A stretch of 64,000 nt of DNA. It comes from Branchipolynoe longqiensis. Lineage: Eukaryota > Annelida > Polychaeta > Phyllodocida > Polynoidae. Below are positions 10,698-20,687 of the stretch, piece after piece. The translations under genes were made by a program, and so were the position numbers. Below the pieces are notes generated by a model, which saw only the letters and a program-made list of their open reading frames with translations, searched no databases and was not told the origin of the DNA. Where the stretch lies: positions 115,719,430 through 115,783,429 of the forward strand of contig CM059188.1 in the NCBI GenBank assembly GCA_030323885.1, written 5' to 3'. Position 1 is the stretch's first letter, and every line of letters begins with the position of its first letter.

Positions 10698-10855
10698 TGT
10701 ACTATATAATTTATTATGTGGATATAAATAACTACAGCCCTTTAATGCTCCTTTCTTCCATATTAACCTACATTATGTTCGCTGCAGATAGGGCATTCTC
10801 TCCTTTCCGCCTCATCCACACCATGAGCCAACAATCATTCGGCTCACTTTCAAAA
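10698..10855 (+). repeat. Duplicated unit, copy 1 (copy 2 at 11549-11712)
   Basis: Both copies share ATGTACTATATAATTTATTA, TGTGGATATAAATAAC and a GAGCCAAC block near the end. Copy 1 is followed by a (GATT)n run at 10860-10882. Family unknown. Confidence 0.6.
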
Positions 10856-11294
10856 TAGCTGATTGATTGATTGATTGATTGGTGGTTGCTTTACGCTGTG
10901 TCGGCAGCATAGGCTATATTCTCGGCGAGAAATGTTTGTTTTTTGTTCAAACCATCGCTTTTACATGTAAAAGCAGACAATCAATTATGTGCCAATAGAC
11001 ACTCATTAAATTAGAAAGCTCACAATCATATATTTGTGGTCAAGGGAAACAAATTCCCATAAAAAAAGAAAAGTTTTATTAATAATTGATAGAATCTATT
11101 TAGTAAACTATATGAGGTGGTACAGTCCAGCTGCCCTCAAAAAGGCTAAACTGTTTCAAAGAGGGATATATATTATAACGCTGTACCAGACAAGATCCCC
11201 CCTCCCCCCCCAACTGCCAGTTACATTAGACCAAATAGACACAGGAAACTAGAAGAACTTAGAGGCAGTCTGTTATTACCTACCCGCGAGTATT

Positions 11295-11540
11295 ATATAT
11301 ATGAGCCTGTCTCAAAAGGTGATAGGTAATTTGGGACAAAACTGTGTGTCCATTGTAACGATCAACATACAATCTGCTCATGCATTTGCACAGGATAAAC
11401 AGATTTATGGTGTTTCATAATCCCAATATAAAACAAATGTCCTTGTGTTTTCAGTGTAACCGTTTCTGTGCTGTTTTGTGTCAGTCGTTGCGCGGACAAC
11501 AACAAAAAGAGTTATCACCTTTTGAGACAGGTTCATATAT
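11295..11540. mobile_element. TIR miniature element, family 3
   Basis: Ends TGAGCCTGTCTCAAAAGGTG and CACCTTTTGAGACAGGTTCA are inverted repeats flanked by AT-rich sequence. The interior AAATGTCCTTGTGTTTTCAG and TGTAACCGTTTCTGTGCTGT are shared with 43533-43795. The end sequence and AT-rich flanks are compatible with a mariner-like element, which is inference. Confidence 0.7.
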
Positions 11541-11548
11541 GTAATAGT

Positions 11549-11712
11549 ATATGTACTATATAATTTATTATGTGGATATAAATAACGGCACCCCCTTAAA
11601 TGTTTCCCATTACCATCTTCTTCCATGTTATTTGCTGCGGAGCGGGTCATTCTCTACTCCCCCTGCCTCCTATACCGTGAGCCAACTGTCACTCTGCTCA
11701 CTTTTAAACCAA
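11549..11712 (+). repeat. Duplicated unit, copy 2
   Basis: Second copy of the 10698-10855 unit, sharing TACTATATAATTTATTATGT at the start and GTGAGCCAAC near the end. Confidence 0.6.
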
Positions 11713-11764
11713 GTCCTAGTCTGTTCTTTCTCATTTGCGAACGAACTATTTATACCCTGTGTAG

Positions 11765-12170
11765 GCTGAAGGGAGACAACGACTAGGTATGGGCGATATC
11801 ATTTATTAACAACAGCAACAGGCAATAATGATATAATAAGAGTGTATAACATATCCGTAGATAAGAGTTGACAATAGGCAATATCAACAATAGGTAATCA
11901 ATAGCATAACAGCATAGGATATCTGGCTGGGCAAACGCCCTACCTAAGAAGAGAAAAAAAAAAAAAACAGTGAGAGGTGTGTCACTCCGAAGTGCAGCCG
12001 ACCGAGTGCCGGGCAACTGCAGTGACCAGTGTCCAGAGCAGCGCGACACAGGCGCTGCACGCGCCCTAGCGTCGAACCCGGGAACCACAATGGCAGCGGG
12101 CCGAATAGAATAGAGTTGCCGGAACCCCTCGCTCTACACCAGTATACAGTTCACTGTATACGAGCTATAT
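11765..12170. repeat. Unclassified dispersed repeat R, copy 1
   Basis: Shares GATATCTGGCTGGGC, an AACNGCCCTACC block, TCGAACCC-GGAACCACA and GTATACGAG with 19020-19470. The CGAACCC(G/A)GGAAC segment looks like a reversed tRNA T-arm. An A run lies at 11949-11966. Confidence 0.45.
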
Positions 12171-12207
12171 TACACACACAAAGAGCCTTCATCCCACCTA
12201 CACCCAA

Positions 12208-12536
12208 CGTGCGGTGGGCGAGTCGGTAGGGCGTCGGGTGCGAGAGATCGGGAGTTCGGTTCCCGGCCAAGTCAAATCAATGACTTATCAAATTGAGACT
12301 CATCGCTTCCTAGCCTGGTGCTCGGCATTAATAGGATAGGACAAGGACTGTTTGCTCAGTGCCAGGATACTATGACTGAGTGGGATATTTGGCCACGGTG
12401 CTGGCCGCCTGATTTCCCAGTTGGGCAGCACTATAAAGGGCAGCCCTATAAAGGGAAGCACTATGAAGTCGCCATGAGTGCACACTGTCACAAATCGGTA
12501 CCCATTGTTTGTAAAACTCCAACAACCAACCAACCT
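12208..12536 (+). mobile_element. SINE V, head type A
   Basis: Full-length with a GTGCGGTGGGCGAGTCGGTA head, the shared body and a CAACAACCAACCAACC tail. A local duplication of GGGCAGCACTATAAAG occurs near 12423-12465. Confidence 0.85.
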
Positions 12537-12725
12537 TACACCAAGCATGAATCAAGTAAGATACCCTAATGCACCTATCAGAATGGGCAGGTCAATATAT
12601 ATTGTGTACGTGTTGGGAAACCTCGGGTGCACTACTGCGAGTACACTAATCAGGAAAGTGATAATCCGTCCACTTTTATCAGGAGCATAGCTCCTCACCC
12701 ACCGCCCCCCCCCCCTCTCCCCACC

Positions 12726-12846
12726 CACGCCCTTCTGCTACTCCCGGGTGTGCCCATCCCCTCCCCACCACGCCCTTCTGCTATTCCTGGGTGTGCCCAA
12801 CCCCTCACACCGCGCCCTTCTGCTTGCTACTCTCGGGTGTGCTCGA
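12726..12846 (+). repeat. About 42-bp tandem repeat, three units
   Basis: Unit built on CCACGCCCTTCTGCTACTCC followed by GGGTGTGCCCATCCCCTCC. C-rich on this strand. Confidence 0.75.
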
Positions 12847-12881
12847 TAAGCACCGTATGGAGATTTGGGTCGAGCATTTTA

Positions 12882-13248
12882 TTGGTTGGTTGGTTGTTGG
12901 AGTTTTACGTCCTGGCAACATCTAAGGTCATATCAGGATGGGTACCGACTTGTGACAGTGCGCACTCATTGTGACTTCACAGTGCTGCCCCACTGGGAGA
13001 CCAAGCCACCAGCAGCATGACCTGATATCCCACTCAGTCATATTATCCTGACACTGATCCCAACCAGTCCTTGCCCTATTACTAATAATGCCAAGCGTCT
13101 GACTAGGAAGCGACAAGTATCAATTTTGAAGTCATTGGTTTGACTCGACCGGGGTTCCAACTCGTGCGTTTGAATCCTACTAATGTGCTATCTATCAAAA
13201 TGGGAGTTGGACGCTCAACTCACTCAGCCATCCCACCCCAATCTGGTC
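12882..13248 (-). mobile_element. SINE V, head type B, full length
   Basis: Starts with (GGTT)n and TGTTGGAGTTTTACGTCCTG on the plus strand and ends in the type-B head GACGCTCAACTCACTCAGCC. Read on the minus strand it is head, body, tail. Confidence 0.85.
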
Positions 13249-13427
13249 CAAGCATTTCTTTTAGTCATATGCCATTCATTGGGTGGTGCCTGTGTGTAGT
13301 TGTTATATATGAAGAGGTCAGGCGCAAAACCACGTAAATGCCAATCCTAAAATGCAGTTTAAATAACAGATTTTTCCCTGAAAATAATTTTACTTCTCAT
13401 TAATTCCACTTTTCATGTGGTCACATG

Positions 13428-13609
13428 TGTCGTTGGGGTGATGAAAATGGGAAATATTGCGCCTAGAGCAGGACTCGAACCCACATCTCTTTGCATTCCA
13501 GGCCAGTGTGCTAACTAGTACACCACCTAGGCTCCCTGATATCACCACACTACCCAGTCCTACTTGTCTATGTGGTTACTTGCCTGAGAGGTCAGTGCAG
13601 ACTACTACA
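13428..13609 (-). mobile_element. 182-bp terminal repeat (copy 1) of a tRNA-bearing TRIM-like element
   Basis: Starts TGTCGTTGGGG and ends ACTACTACA. CATG precedes it (13424-13427) and follows it (13610-13613), matching a single CATG in the undisturbed family-2 element at 10459. A 72-nt tRNA-like sequence lies on the minus strand at 13461-13532. Alone here, it looks like a solo terminal repeat. Confidence 0.8.
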
Positions 13610-13701
13610 CATGGTTACGGTGCAATGAACAAAAAAGGTTTGATTCCAATGTTTATCTCCATTTTTGGATTGCCGTTTATGTGGTTTTGCAGACTACTAC
13701 A

Positions 13702-14345
13702 CTCGTCCCACTGGAATTGTAAGTCTTTTTAATGCTTACAATTACATACATACAGGCAATGCACTAACACATACATACACATGGTAGGTTCAACAACCAT
13801 ACAGCGCATAGCTTGTATAGGATCCTGGTTACAGCAACCAGTGTCATGGGGGTGATGAAAATGGGAAATACTGCGCCTAGAGCGGGACTCAAACCCACAT
13901 CTCTTTGCATTCCGGGTCAGTGTGCTAACCAGTACACCTCCTAGGCTCCCTGATATCACCACACTACCCATGCCTACATATCTATGTGGTTACTTGCCTG
14001 AGAGGTCAGTGCAGACTACTACACTCGTCCCACTGGAATTGTAAGTCTTTTTAATGCTTACAATTACATACATACAAGCAGTGCACTTACCTATACATAC
14101 ACATGGTAGGTTCAACGACCATACAGCACATAGCTTGTATTGGATCCTGGTCATGGCAACCAGTGTCGTGGGGGTGATGAAAATGGGAAATATTGTGCCT
14201 AGAGCGGGACTCGAACCCGCATCTCTTTGCATTCCAGGCCAGTGTGCTAACAAGTACACCACCTAGGCTCCCTGATATAACCACACTACCCATGCCTACC
14301 TGTCTATGTGGTTACTTGCCTGAGAGGTCAATGCAGACTCCTACA
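13702..14345 (-). mobile_element. TRIM-like element array: interior, repeat, interior, repeat
   Basis: Interior 13702-13841 (140 bp), terminal repeat 13842-14023 (182 bp), interior 14024-14163 (140 bp), terminal repeat 14164-14345 (182 bp). Preceding bases 13691-13701 are the last bases of another terminal repeat. CATG follows at 14346. tRNA-like segments are on the minus strand at 13875-13946 and 14197-14268. Repeat and interior lengths are exactly conserved. Confidence 0.85.
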
Positions 14346-14442
14346 CATGGTTATGGTGCAATGAACAAATAAGGTTTGATTCCAATGTTTATCTCCATTT
14401 TTGGATTGCCGTTTACGTGGTTTTGTGCCTGAACTCTCCAGG

Positions 14443-14543
14443 TGGTCGGTTTAGAGAGTTAGAATATCCTTACAATGGCATTGTTGGGACCCAAATAAAG
14501 CGATCGATATAGGGGAGGGGTCGGTATAGAGAGGTTTTACTGT
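14443..14543 (-). mobile_element. Fragment of pogo/Tigger-like miniature element
   Basis: Holds GGTCGGTTTAGAGAG and GTCGGTATAGAGAGGTTTTA, plus AAATAAAGCGATCGATATAG, all shared with 25383-25560. Ends of the type CAGTAAAACCTCTCTAAA are typical of pogo/Tigger-like elements in invertebrates (memory). Confidence 0.6.
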
Positions 14544-14623
14544 AATGGAAACAATTCCCTTCGTATTTTTATACTCGCATAATTCGTTATACATCAGATA
14601 TATGTGTGCAGCAGGATACTCAC

Positions 14624-14769
14624 CCCTTTGACGATGTTGCAGAACTTGGGATTGGCTTTGTTTCGCTTGGCGCCTATGTATCTTTTATAGCACTGCATGG
14701 CGACCTGGTGATATGTAAACAACTCCTCCAGTGTGCAACGGTCCCAGTCCGGCCAGTGCCGTCGCAGAG
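14624..14769 (-). CDS. Possible host exon, function unknown
   Basis: On the minus strand a 146-bp open segment encodes RRHWPDWDRCTLEELF, then TYHQVAMQCYKRYIGAKRNK and ANPKFCNIVKG. It is followed by a good splice donor (GGG|GTGAGT, the GT at 14623-14622) and preceded by a CAG that could be an acceptor (14772-14770). The composition is unlike repeat translations: mixed hydrophobic, aromatic and charged residues and three cysteines. The acceptor lacks a clear pyrimidine tract, and a stop lies just upstream in the same frame, so an exon would have to start near here. I do not recognise the family. It sits beside the CpG-rich tract at 15.6-17.3 kb, which could be a promoter region of a minus-strand gene. 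A forgotten transposon fragment is the main alternative. Confidence 0.3.
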
Positions 14770-14789
14770 CTGACGGTCTCGGCAGCTAG

Positions 14790-15015
14790 GACGACGGTGG
14801 TGGAGGCAGTGGTGGAGTCGGTGGTGGAGACGGTAGTGGAGACGGTGGTGGAGGCGGTGGTGGAGACGGTGGTGGAGAGGGTGGTGGAGACGGTGGTGGA
14901 GACGGTGGTGGAGGTGGTGGTGGAGACGGTGGTGGAGGCGGTGGTGGAGACGGTGATGGAGGCGGTAGTGGAGAGGATGCTAGAGACGGTCGTAGAGACA
15001 GACGGTGGTGGAGAC
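14790..15015 (+). repeat. 12-bp minisatellite (GGTGGTGGAGRC)n
   Basis: About 18 units. Any frame gives a periodic peptide (VVETVVEA on the plus strand), so the 160-codon open frame here is repeat-driven. Confidence 0.85.
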
Positions 15016-15159
15016 TGTGTCGGCTGGGGAAGGGGGATGGCGGTGGGGGCGATAATGTTAAGTGCAGTGAGGGGAACGTGTCATCAAAGAGCAGCGGAGA
15101 AGGTGAGGGACAGATGCCGCCGGCGAGATGCCGGGATTCCTAGCGTGAAAGCCGGGACA

Positions 15160-15650
15160 CAGGGAGGTGGGACAGGGGAGGGAAGGGGCAGGGGGGAGGG
15201 GGGCAGTCGGTGAGCCGCGGTCGGAAGGGGTAGGAAGGGTATGCGGGCAGGGCGGGGGGGGGGGTGGGGTCCAACTTGTCTGTCCTGGAACAGGGGCGGA
15301 GGGAGGGAAGGAGGGAGGGAAGGAGGGAGGGGGGAGGTGGTAGGGAGAAGTAGGGTATATGAGCGTAGGGGTTGGGTGGGGGGAGGACTGGAGTTGGTGG
15401 TGATGGCGGGGAGGAGGTAAGGGCATACCTCAGGGGAGGAGGTGTAGGGCGAGGGAGGGGGGAGGGAAGGGGAGGATGTGAGGGTGGGAGGGAGGGATGG
15501 AAGGAGGGAGGGAAGGTGGGAGGGGGGGAAGGTGGGAAGGGGAGAGGAAGGGGGATATGGGGATGGAGGGAAGGGAGAGTGAGGGTAGGAACGAGAGAGG
15601 ATGGGAAGGGGGGAGTGAGGGTGGAAGGGAGGGAGGGAGCTGGAGCCGAG
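15160..15650 (+). repeat. Purine-rich G/A-skewed tract (GGGA)n
   Basis: About 490 bp of GGGAGGGA-type sequence, nearly all purine on this strand. It gives long proline-rich frames on the other strand that I reject as genes. Confidence 0.85.
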
Positions 15651-15954
15651 TCAGCGGATTGTTTGCCGCGCACACAGAGCACTCCAGATGGACTGAGCCT
15701 CTGCCTGCTGACCGCCCGTCTACTGCCACCGGTAGGGGTCGGGCCGACACCGACAACCGACGGAGAATATCCTGCCCGCCTGTTCCACCGGAAGTCGCTC
15801 TCCGCACGTGCCGGCGCGCTCTTTTCGCTCTCACAGTGACGTCTCACCGCGTCCCATCAGTGCTAATAGATGCTAGCCCCCACCCCACCCCCGCCCTCAC
15901 CTCCTCACCACCTACCTAATCTCACCTTGCGGGGTCCCGCAGCACTGGGGCCTT
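15651..15954. other. CpG-rich unique sequence
   Basis: GC-rich with many CpGs (for example CACGTGCCGGCGCGC at 15806-15820). It contains no recognised repeat. It could be a promoter or first-exon region of a minus-strand gene; nothing in the sequence proves it. Confidence 0.35.
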
Positions 15955-16810
15955 GTAGGGACGTACCTTAGGAGGGCCCGACACCCTCCCTGCCTGCCTG
16001 CCACTGGCTACTACCACTGCTATCTCTCAGCTCCTCCTAGAGACGCAACTTAGGATGGTGTGAGACCCTGCCTGCCACCGGCTACTACCACTGCTATCTC
16101 TTAGCTGATTCAATAGATGCACCTTAGGACGGCCTGCGACCCGGCCTGCCACTGGCCGCCACCACTGCTCTCTCCTCGCTTCTTGGATTGATGCACTTTA
16201 GGAGGGCCTGAGACCATGCCTGCCTGCCTGCCGGCCACTGGCTGCCACTACTGCCACTACTGCTAGTTCCTCAGTTAGACACACCTTCAGATGGCCGAAG
16301 ACCTTACCTGCCTGGTTGCCACCGACCGCCACCACCCCTATCTCCTAGTCCCTTGGATAGACACACCTTAGGACGGCCTGAGACCCAGCCTACCACTGGC
16401 CGCCACCACTGTTATCTTCTAGCTCTTTGGATAGACACACCTTAGGACGGCCTGAGACCCAGCCTGCCACTGGCCACCACCACTGATATCTCCTAGTCCC
16501 TTGGATAGACACACCTTAGGATGGCCTGAGGCCCAGCCTGCCACTGGCCGCCACCACTGATATCTCCTAGTCCCTTGGATAGACACACCTTAGGACGTCC
16601 TGAGACCCAGCCTACCACTGGCCGCCAACACTGTTATCTTCTAGCTCCTTGGATAGACACACCTTAGGACGGCCTGAGACCCAGCCTGCCACTGGCAGCC
16701 ACCACCAATATCTCCTAGCTCATCAGTCACACAGACACACCTTAGGACGGCCTGAGACCCAGCCTGCCTGCCACCGGCGTCCAGCCACCACTGCTACTGA
16801 TATCTCTTAG
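15955..16810 (+). repeat. About 74-bp minisatellite, roughly 11 units
   Basis: Unit built on CACCTTAGGACGGCCTGAGA, CCCAGCCTGCCACTGGC, CGCCACCACTGATATCTCC and TAGTCCCTTGGATAGACA. Units near the centre are most alike; the flanking ones are diverged. Confidence 0.85.
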
Positions 16811-16877
16811 CTCCTCTGTGGCTACTACTACAATTGCAGGGGCCGAAGCTGCTGCATCCTGCTGCTGCTCTCTCTAT

Positions 16878-16886
<9 letters not shown>

Positions 16887-16921
<35 letters not shown>

Positions 16922-17310
16922 GTATACGTATGTGTTGAGGCGGCTCCTGTAGCCTTATACACCCATATCCTGCAGCCTGTAGTAGTCCTAGTAGTAGTAG
17001 TATGAGGAGTAGGTCCTCCCTGCCTGGTGCGCCGTCCCGCCTCCTGTGGTGCCCCGCCGACTGTGAGCGGCAGGAGGCGGCGTGTCGAGGGGGCGGGCTG
17101 TAACAGTGGAAGTGGGTGCAGGAGGAGCAGAGGCAGTGCCTACCGGAGCGCCACCCAGTGCTGGTGCTCGGGGCTTCCCTCGCCGACTTGTCTTCTCCAA
17201 CCGGCACTGTCTGCGGCTTGTTACTGGCGTGTGCCACGTGTGCTTGGACCCGTAGGGCCGCCGGGCCGCCGGGCCCCCGGGCCGCAGGGGGGCCGGGGGA
17301 CCGGGGGCCG
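16887..17310. other. (TA)n run followed by GC-rich unique sequence
   Basis: A (TA)n run lies at 16887-16917. From about 17000 the sequence is CpG-rich with CCGCCGGGCC-like blocks near 17255-17300. No convincing frame. Confidence 0.5.
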
Positions 17311-17790
17311 GTGTCGCGGTTTCAGCCCTCCGTCGGTTTCAGCGGTCTGCATCGCTTATGCGCATGCGTCAAAATCGAACAGCATCGTCACTAACCTTAT
17401 AAATTTAATATAATGTTTTCGGTAAAGATGTTTTCTATATGTGTACCAGGCGATTTGTTTCTAGGTGGTGTGGTTTTAGAGATATTTCACTTTTTCTGTA
17501 TTTTCTGTATGAAGATTACTGACGACCATTGCCAATGCCTTGAGTTTGACGCGCAGTGCAAAACATTAGTTTTATTCAAAATTAATAGAAATCAAGAACC
17601 CCACCCTTATAAATTTAATATAATGTTTTTGGTAAAGATGTTTTCTATATGTGTACCAAGCAATTTGTTTCTAGCTGGGGTGGTTTTAGAGATATTTCAC
17701 TTTTTCTGTATGAAGATTGTTCACAGCCATTGACAATGCATTGGAGTGTAGGCTGAAACCGCCGGAGGGCTGAAACTGCAACACTGACAC
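17311..17790. mobile_element. TIR element, family 4, with internal tandem duplication
   Basis: Ends are complementary: GTGTCGCGGTTTCAGCCCTC on the left, and GAGGGCTGAAACTGCAACAC then TGACAC on the right. Inside, an approximately 200-bp block starting CTTATAAATTTAATATAATG occurs twice, at 17395 and 17608. The same double block occurs in 53588-54063. No transposase. Confidence 0.7.
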
Positions 17791-17889
17791 GCCGGGGGCA
17801 GGCTTGGCCGGCCACTGTGAGTGTCATGGTGAGCCGCAGCAGCATGCAATTGCTGCTTGCTACTACTAGTACTAGTGCTAGTGCTAATG

Positions 17890-18302
17890 AAGCTAAGATT
17901 CCTCATATGCAGTATTGCAGCATGCGAATGCGAATGCGAATGTGGCAAAGAATCGAAAAGCATGTAAATAAATAGTGGTGCTTCCAAACGTACGAATGCG
18001 AATGCGAATACGAACGTGAATATGAATGCGAATGCGGCAAATGGATCGACCCATGGACCGATCGGTGCGAATGCGAGTATGAATACTGCTGCGGTTGCCA
18101 TAGAAAACAATAGTAACTTTGATCTTCCTTCACAAATTTGGAGGAAAAACCCAAAAAAATGTCATGGTAACTTTTTTGGTGTTTTTTTTTGTTTAACCAT
18201 ATCCCAGCACAAAAAGTAAACATCGGCTATTGGGGGTTGGGATATACCAGATTCGCATCCGTATGCCGCATGCCGCATACTGCGTATATGGAATCTTAGC
18301 TT
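17890..18302. mobile_element. TIR element with (GCGAAT)n, family 5
   Basis: AAGCTAAGATTCC at the left is complementary to GGAATCTTAGCTT at the right. GCAGTATTGCAGCATGCG and CGCATGCCGCATACTGC continue the arms. The interior carries repeated GCGAATGCGAATGCGAAT and CGAATACGAACGTGAAT. Confidence 0.65.
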
Positions 18303-18359
18303 AAGAATGATGAATACTACTACTAGAACTTAGTACTAGCCAGGTGTCACCATACAAAA

Positions 18360-18520
18360 TAATACAATTTGTGATGTATAAGGTGTTATGCGAGTATAAA
18401 GATACGTAAGGGAATATTACTTATTATGATTATTGTTATGCCCCGTAAGATGCAACACTGTACTGGTGGCGTCATCTCGGCTCACCTCTCCTCCCCCTGG
18501 ATGTTGACCAGTGTCGGTCA
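18360..18520. repeat. Dispersed repeat, copy (relative at 26930-27085)
   Basis: Both hold GATGTATAA, TTATGCGAGTATAAAGATAC, a CCGTAAGA-CAACACTGTAC block and TGACCAGTGTC. The shorter TTTATACTCGCATAA occurs at 9907 and 14567. Family unknown. Confidence 0.5.
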
Positions 18521-18564
18521 TTATATAGATATATATGTATATTATATGTATTTTTGTGTGCTAT

Positions 18565-18934
18565 GTTGGTTGGTTGGTTGTTGGAGTTTTGCATCCTGGG
18601 AACATCTAAGATCATATCAAGACGGTTACCGACTTGTGACAGTGTGCACTCATGTTGGCTTTATAGTGCTGCCCCACTGGGAAATCAGGCCGCCAGCACC
18701 ATGACCTGATATCCCACTCAGTCACAGTACCCATTATCCTAACACTGAGTGAACCATTCCTTGCCCTATCCTAATAATGCCGAGCACCTGGCTAGGAAAT
18801 GACAAGTATCAATTTTTAAGTAATTGCTTTCATTCAACTTAGGGTTCGAACCAGTGGGTTCGAATCCCACGATCTACCAAAACGGGAGACGGACGGGAGA
18901 CGGACGTTCAACTCTTTCGGCCATCCTATCTGGT
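18565..18934 (-). mobile_element. SINE V, head type B, full length
   Basis: Starts with (GGTT)n tail and ends in the type-B head. The head carries a small duplication, GGGAGACGGACGGGAGACGG, at about 18884-18903, and two B-box-like motifs. Confidence 0.85.
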
Positions 18935-19019
18935 ATGTCCGTCTGCGATGACTACTAGCGATGTGTAGAGTATATATTATATATAGTATATATGGTATAT
19001 AGACTATATAAGTAGCCTA

Positions 19020-19470
19020 TACAAGTTGTAAGCAAACGGAGGCAATAATCAATTAAGCATAAGGGCGATATCAGTGTATTCCACTTGCACAAGCATAATG
19101 AAGATATGATAACCAACAGCCTTGTAGCATGAATATCAATGATGAACAATTAACATCGGTAACTCGTATCAATAATAATGACGATGATATCAAACACATA
19201 TCAAACACATAATCGACGTGAGAATGATATCTGGCTGGGCCAACTGCCCTACCGTACAAAATAAATTTGTTTTAAACAGTAGTTGCGTTGGGTGTGACTG
19301 GAGACCGAGTGACGAGTCCAGTGCAACTTGGTCAGCAACAGGGCGTCTGCGAGTGCAGCGCCGCGAGCACCCCTGGTATCGAACCCAGGAACCACAGTGG
19401 TGTCAACAATGGCAGAGTAGTATAGCCGGAGTCCTTCTTGCCTTACAGCCGCATACAGGCCTGTATACGA
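19020..19470. repeat. Unclassified dispersed repeat R, copy 2
   Basis: Relative of 11765-12170: shares GATATCTGGCTGGGC, CAACTGCCCTACCG, TATCGAACCCAGGAACCACA and the GTATACGAG end. Confidence 0.45.
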
Positions 19471-19474
19471 GTTA

Positions 19475-20310
19475 TAAAGTATATATAATATATATAGTAT
19501 ATATAGTATATATAGTATATATAGGATATATAGTATATAGACTATATATAGTATATATAGTACATATGCCAGGAAGACCAAAACAATGGTTATAAGTAAA
19601 AAGACAGATAAACCAAATGTCAATATAACCATAGATGGCACAAACATAGAACAAGTATCCGAATTCATATATCTCGGACAAAAGATTACAAATGATGGGA
19701 GATGTGAGGAAGAAATTAAAAGAAGGATAACAATAGCCCGAACAACATTCTCCAAAATGTATAGAGTGTTAACATCAAGTAAGATATTAATACAAACAAG
19801 GAAGCGTATTCTTCAGTGTTATGTGTGGTCTACTCTAATGTATGGGGCAGAGACATGGACAATCTCTAAGAAAATGTACAAACTTTTAGCAGCATTTGAG
19901 ATGTGGACTTATCGAAGGATGATGAAAATATCATGGACAAAGAAGATCACCAACAAAGAAGTTCTCAGAAAAATTAAAAATAAGAAAAGCTTGTTTGCCA
20001 CTATACAGACAAAGAAACTTATTTATTTTGGCCACATCATTCGTCAGAGTTCAATATACCGTACATTGTTGGAAGGGAAGGTGAATGGCAGCAGAGGGAG
20101 AGGGAGACCAAGAACATCATGGTTTACAAATATTTCAGTGGACAGGCTTGAATTATTCACAGTCTATCAGAACAGCACAACATCGGGACAAGTGGAGAAC
20201 CATTGCATCCAACCCTCGACTAGAGGATGGAACTGTTGATTGATTGATAGTACATATAGTATATATAGTATATATAGTATATATAGTAAATATAGTATAT
20301 ATATAGTATA
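19475..20310. repeat. TATAG-type satellite split by a LINE insertion
   Basis: Arrays of TATATATAGTA lie at 19475-19567 and 20249-20310. They were one array before the LINE at 19568-20248 inserted; the 9-bp AGTACATAT is present at 19559-19567 and 20249-20257. Confidence 0.85.
19568..20248 (+). pseudogene. 5'-truncated non-LTR retrotransposon, reverse transcriptase C-terminal half
   Basis: The frame from 19586 encodes IDGTNIEQVSEFIYLGQKIT, ARTTFSKMYRVLTSSKIL, VWSTLMYGAETWTISKKM and FEMWTYRRMMKISWTKKITN. This is the usual region after the RT palm in RTE/Ingi-type LINE proteins (YLG...R...K...LMYG-ETW...FEMW-RRM). GRGRPRTSW follows near the C-terminus. Compared with the second copy at 26490-26816 this one lacks two bases after FTNIS. 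The natural C-terminal reading (QWTGLNYSQS...WRTIAS...LEDGTVD) is therefore in another frame up to the stop at 20236. The tail is GATTGATTGAT. A perfect 9-bp target duplication AGTACATAT proves the ends. No endonuclease or RT catalytic core is present, so it is dead on arrival. Clade is not certain. Confidence 0.8.
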
Positions 20311-20523
20311 GAACCATGACCCTGATGTCCCACTCAGTCACATTATCCTGATAATGAGCTATCCAGTCCTTGCCCTATCTTATTAACTGATTAATGACGA
20401 GCGCCAAGCTAGAAATCTACAAGTACCAATTGTATATGTCATTGGTTTGACTTGACCGGGAATTGAACTCCCGATCTCCCACATGGGAGGTCTACGCTCT
20501 ACCGATTTGGCTACCGCACCCCG
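20311..20523 (-). mobile_element. SINE V, head type A, tail missing
   Basis: Minus-strand copy from the CCATGACCCTGATGTCCCAC block to the head CTACCGATTTGGCTACCGC. The 3' part was lost at the junction with the satellite. Confidence 0.8.
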
Positions 20524-20687
20524 TAGATGATTTTATGTGAAAAGTCAATGAATAGTGCTTTGCATCATGGCAGCATTGGAAAGGTTGTGTTCTGTCATGT
20601 AATCTGGTAATAGGTTCATTCTCATACTTGAATTTGGAAACTCGCCAACCCATCGAGGTTTTGTCAGGACAGGCACCACCAACCTGT

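Larger units (their letters stand above)
13313..14436. mobile_element. TIR family 2 element split by a terminal-repeat element and partly duplicated
   Basis: The left arm is 13313-13427. The right arm occurs twice, at 13610-13690 and 14346-14436, each starting CATGGTTA-GGTGCAATGAAC. Terminal-repeat sequences occupy 13428-13609 and 13691-14345. The first right-arm copy joins repeat sequence at 13690/13691 with shared bases TGC. A recombination between neighbouring copies is the simplest explanation. Confidence 0.75.

Noticed and set aside
13461..13532. True tRNA gene on the minus strand
   Set aside because: Boxes and outer stems are good, but the anticodon stem is mispaired and the sequence sits in a repeat present many times, so it is a tRNA-like part of the TRIM-like element.
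14731..15213. 160-codon valine/glutamate/threonine repeat protein
   Set aside because: Exact translation of the 12-bp minisatellite followed by G-rich sequence; no start context or flanking domain.
15058..15919. Proline-rich and glycine-rich frames on both strands
   Set aside because: Purine-tract artefacts; both strands and several frames are equally open.
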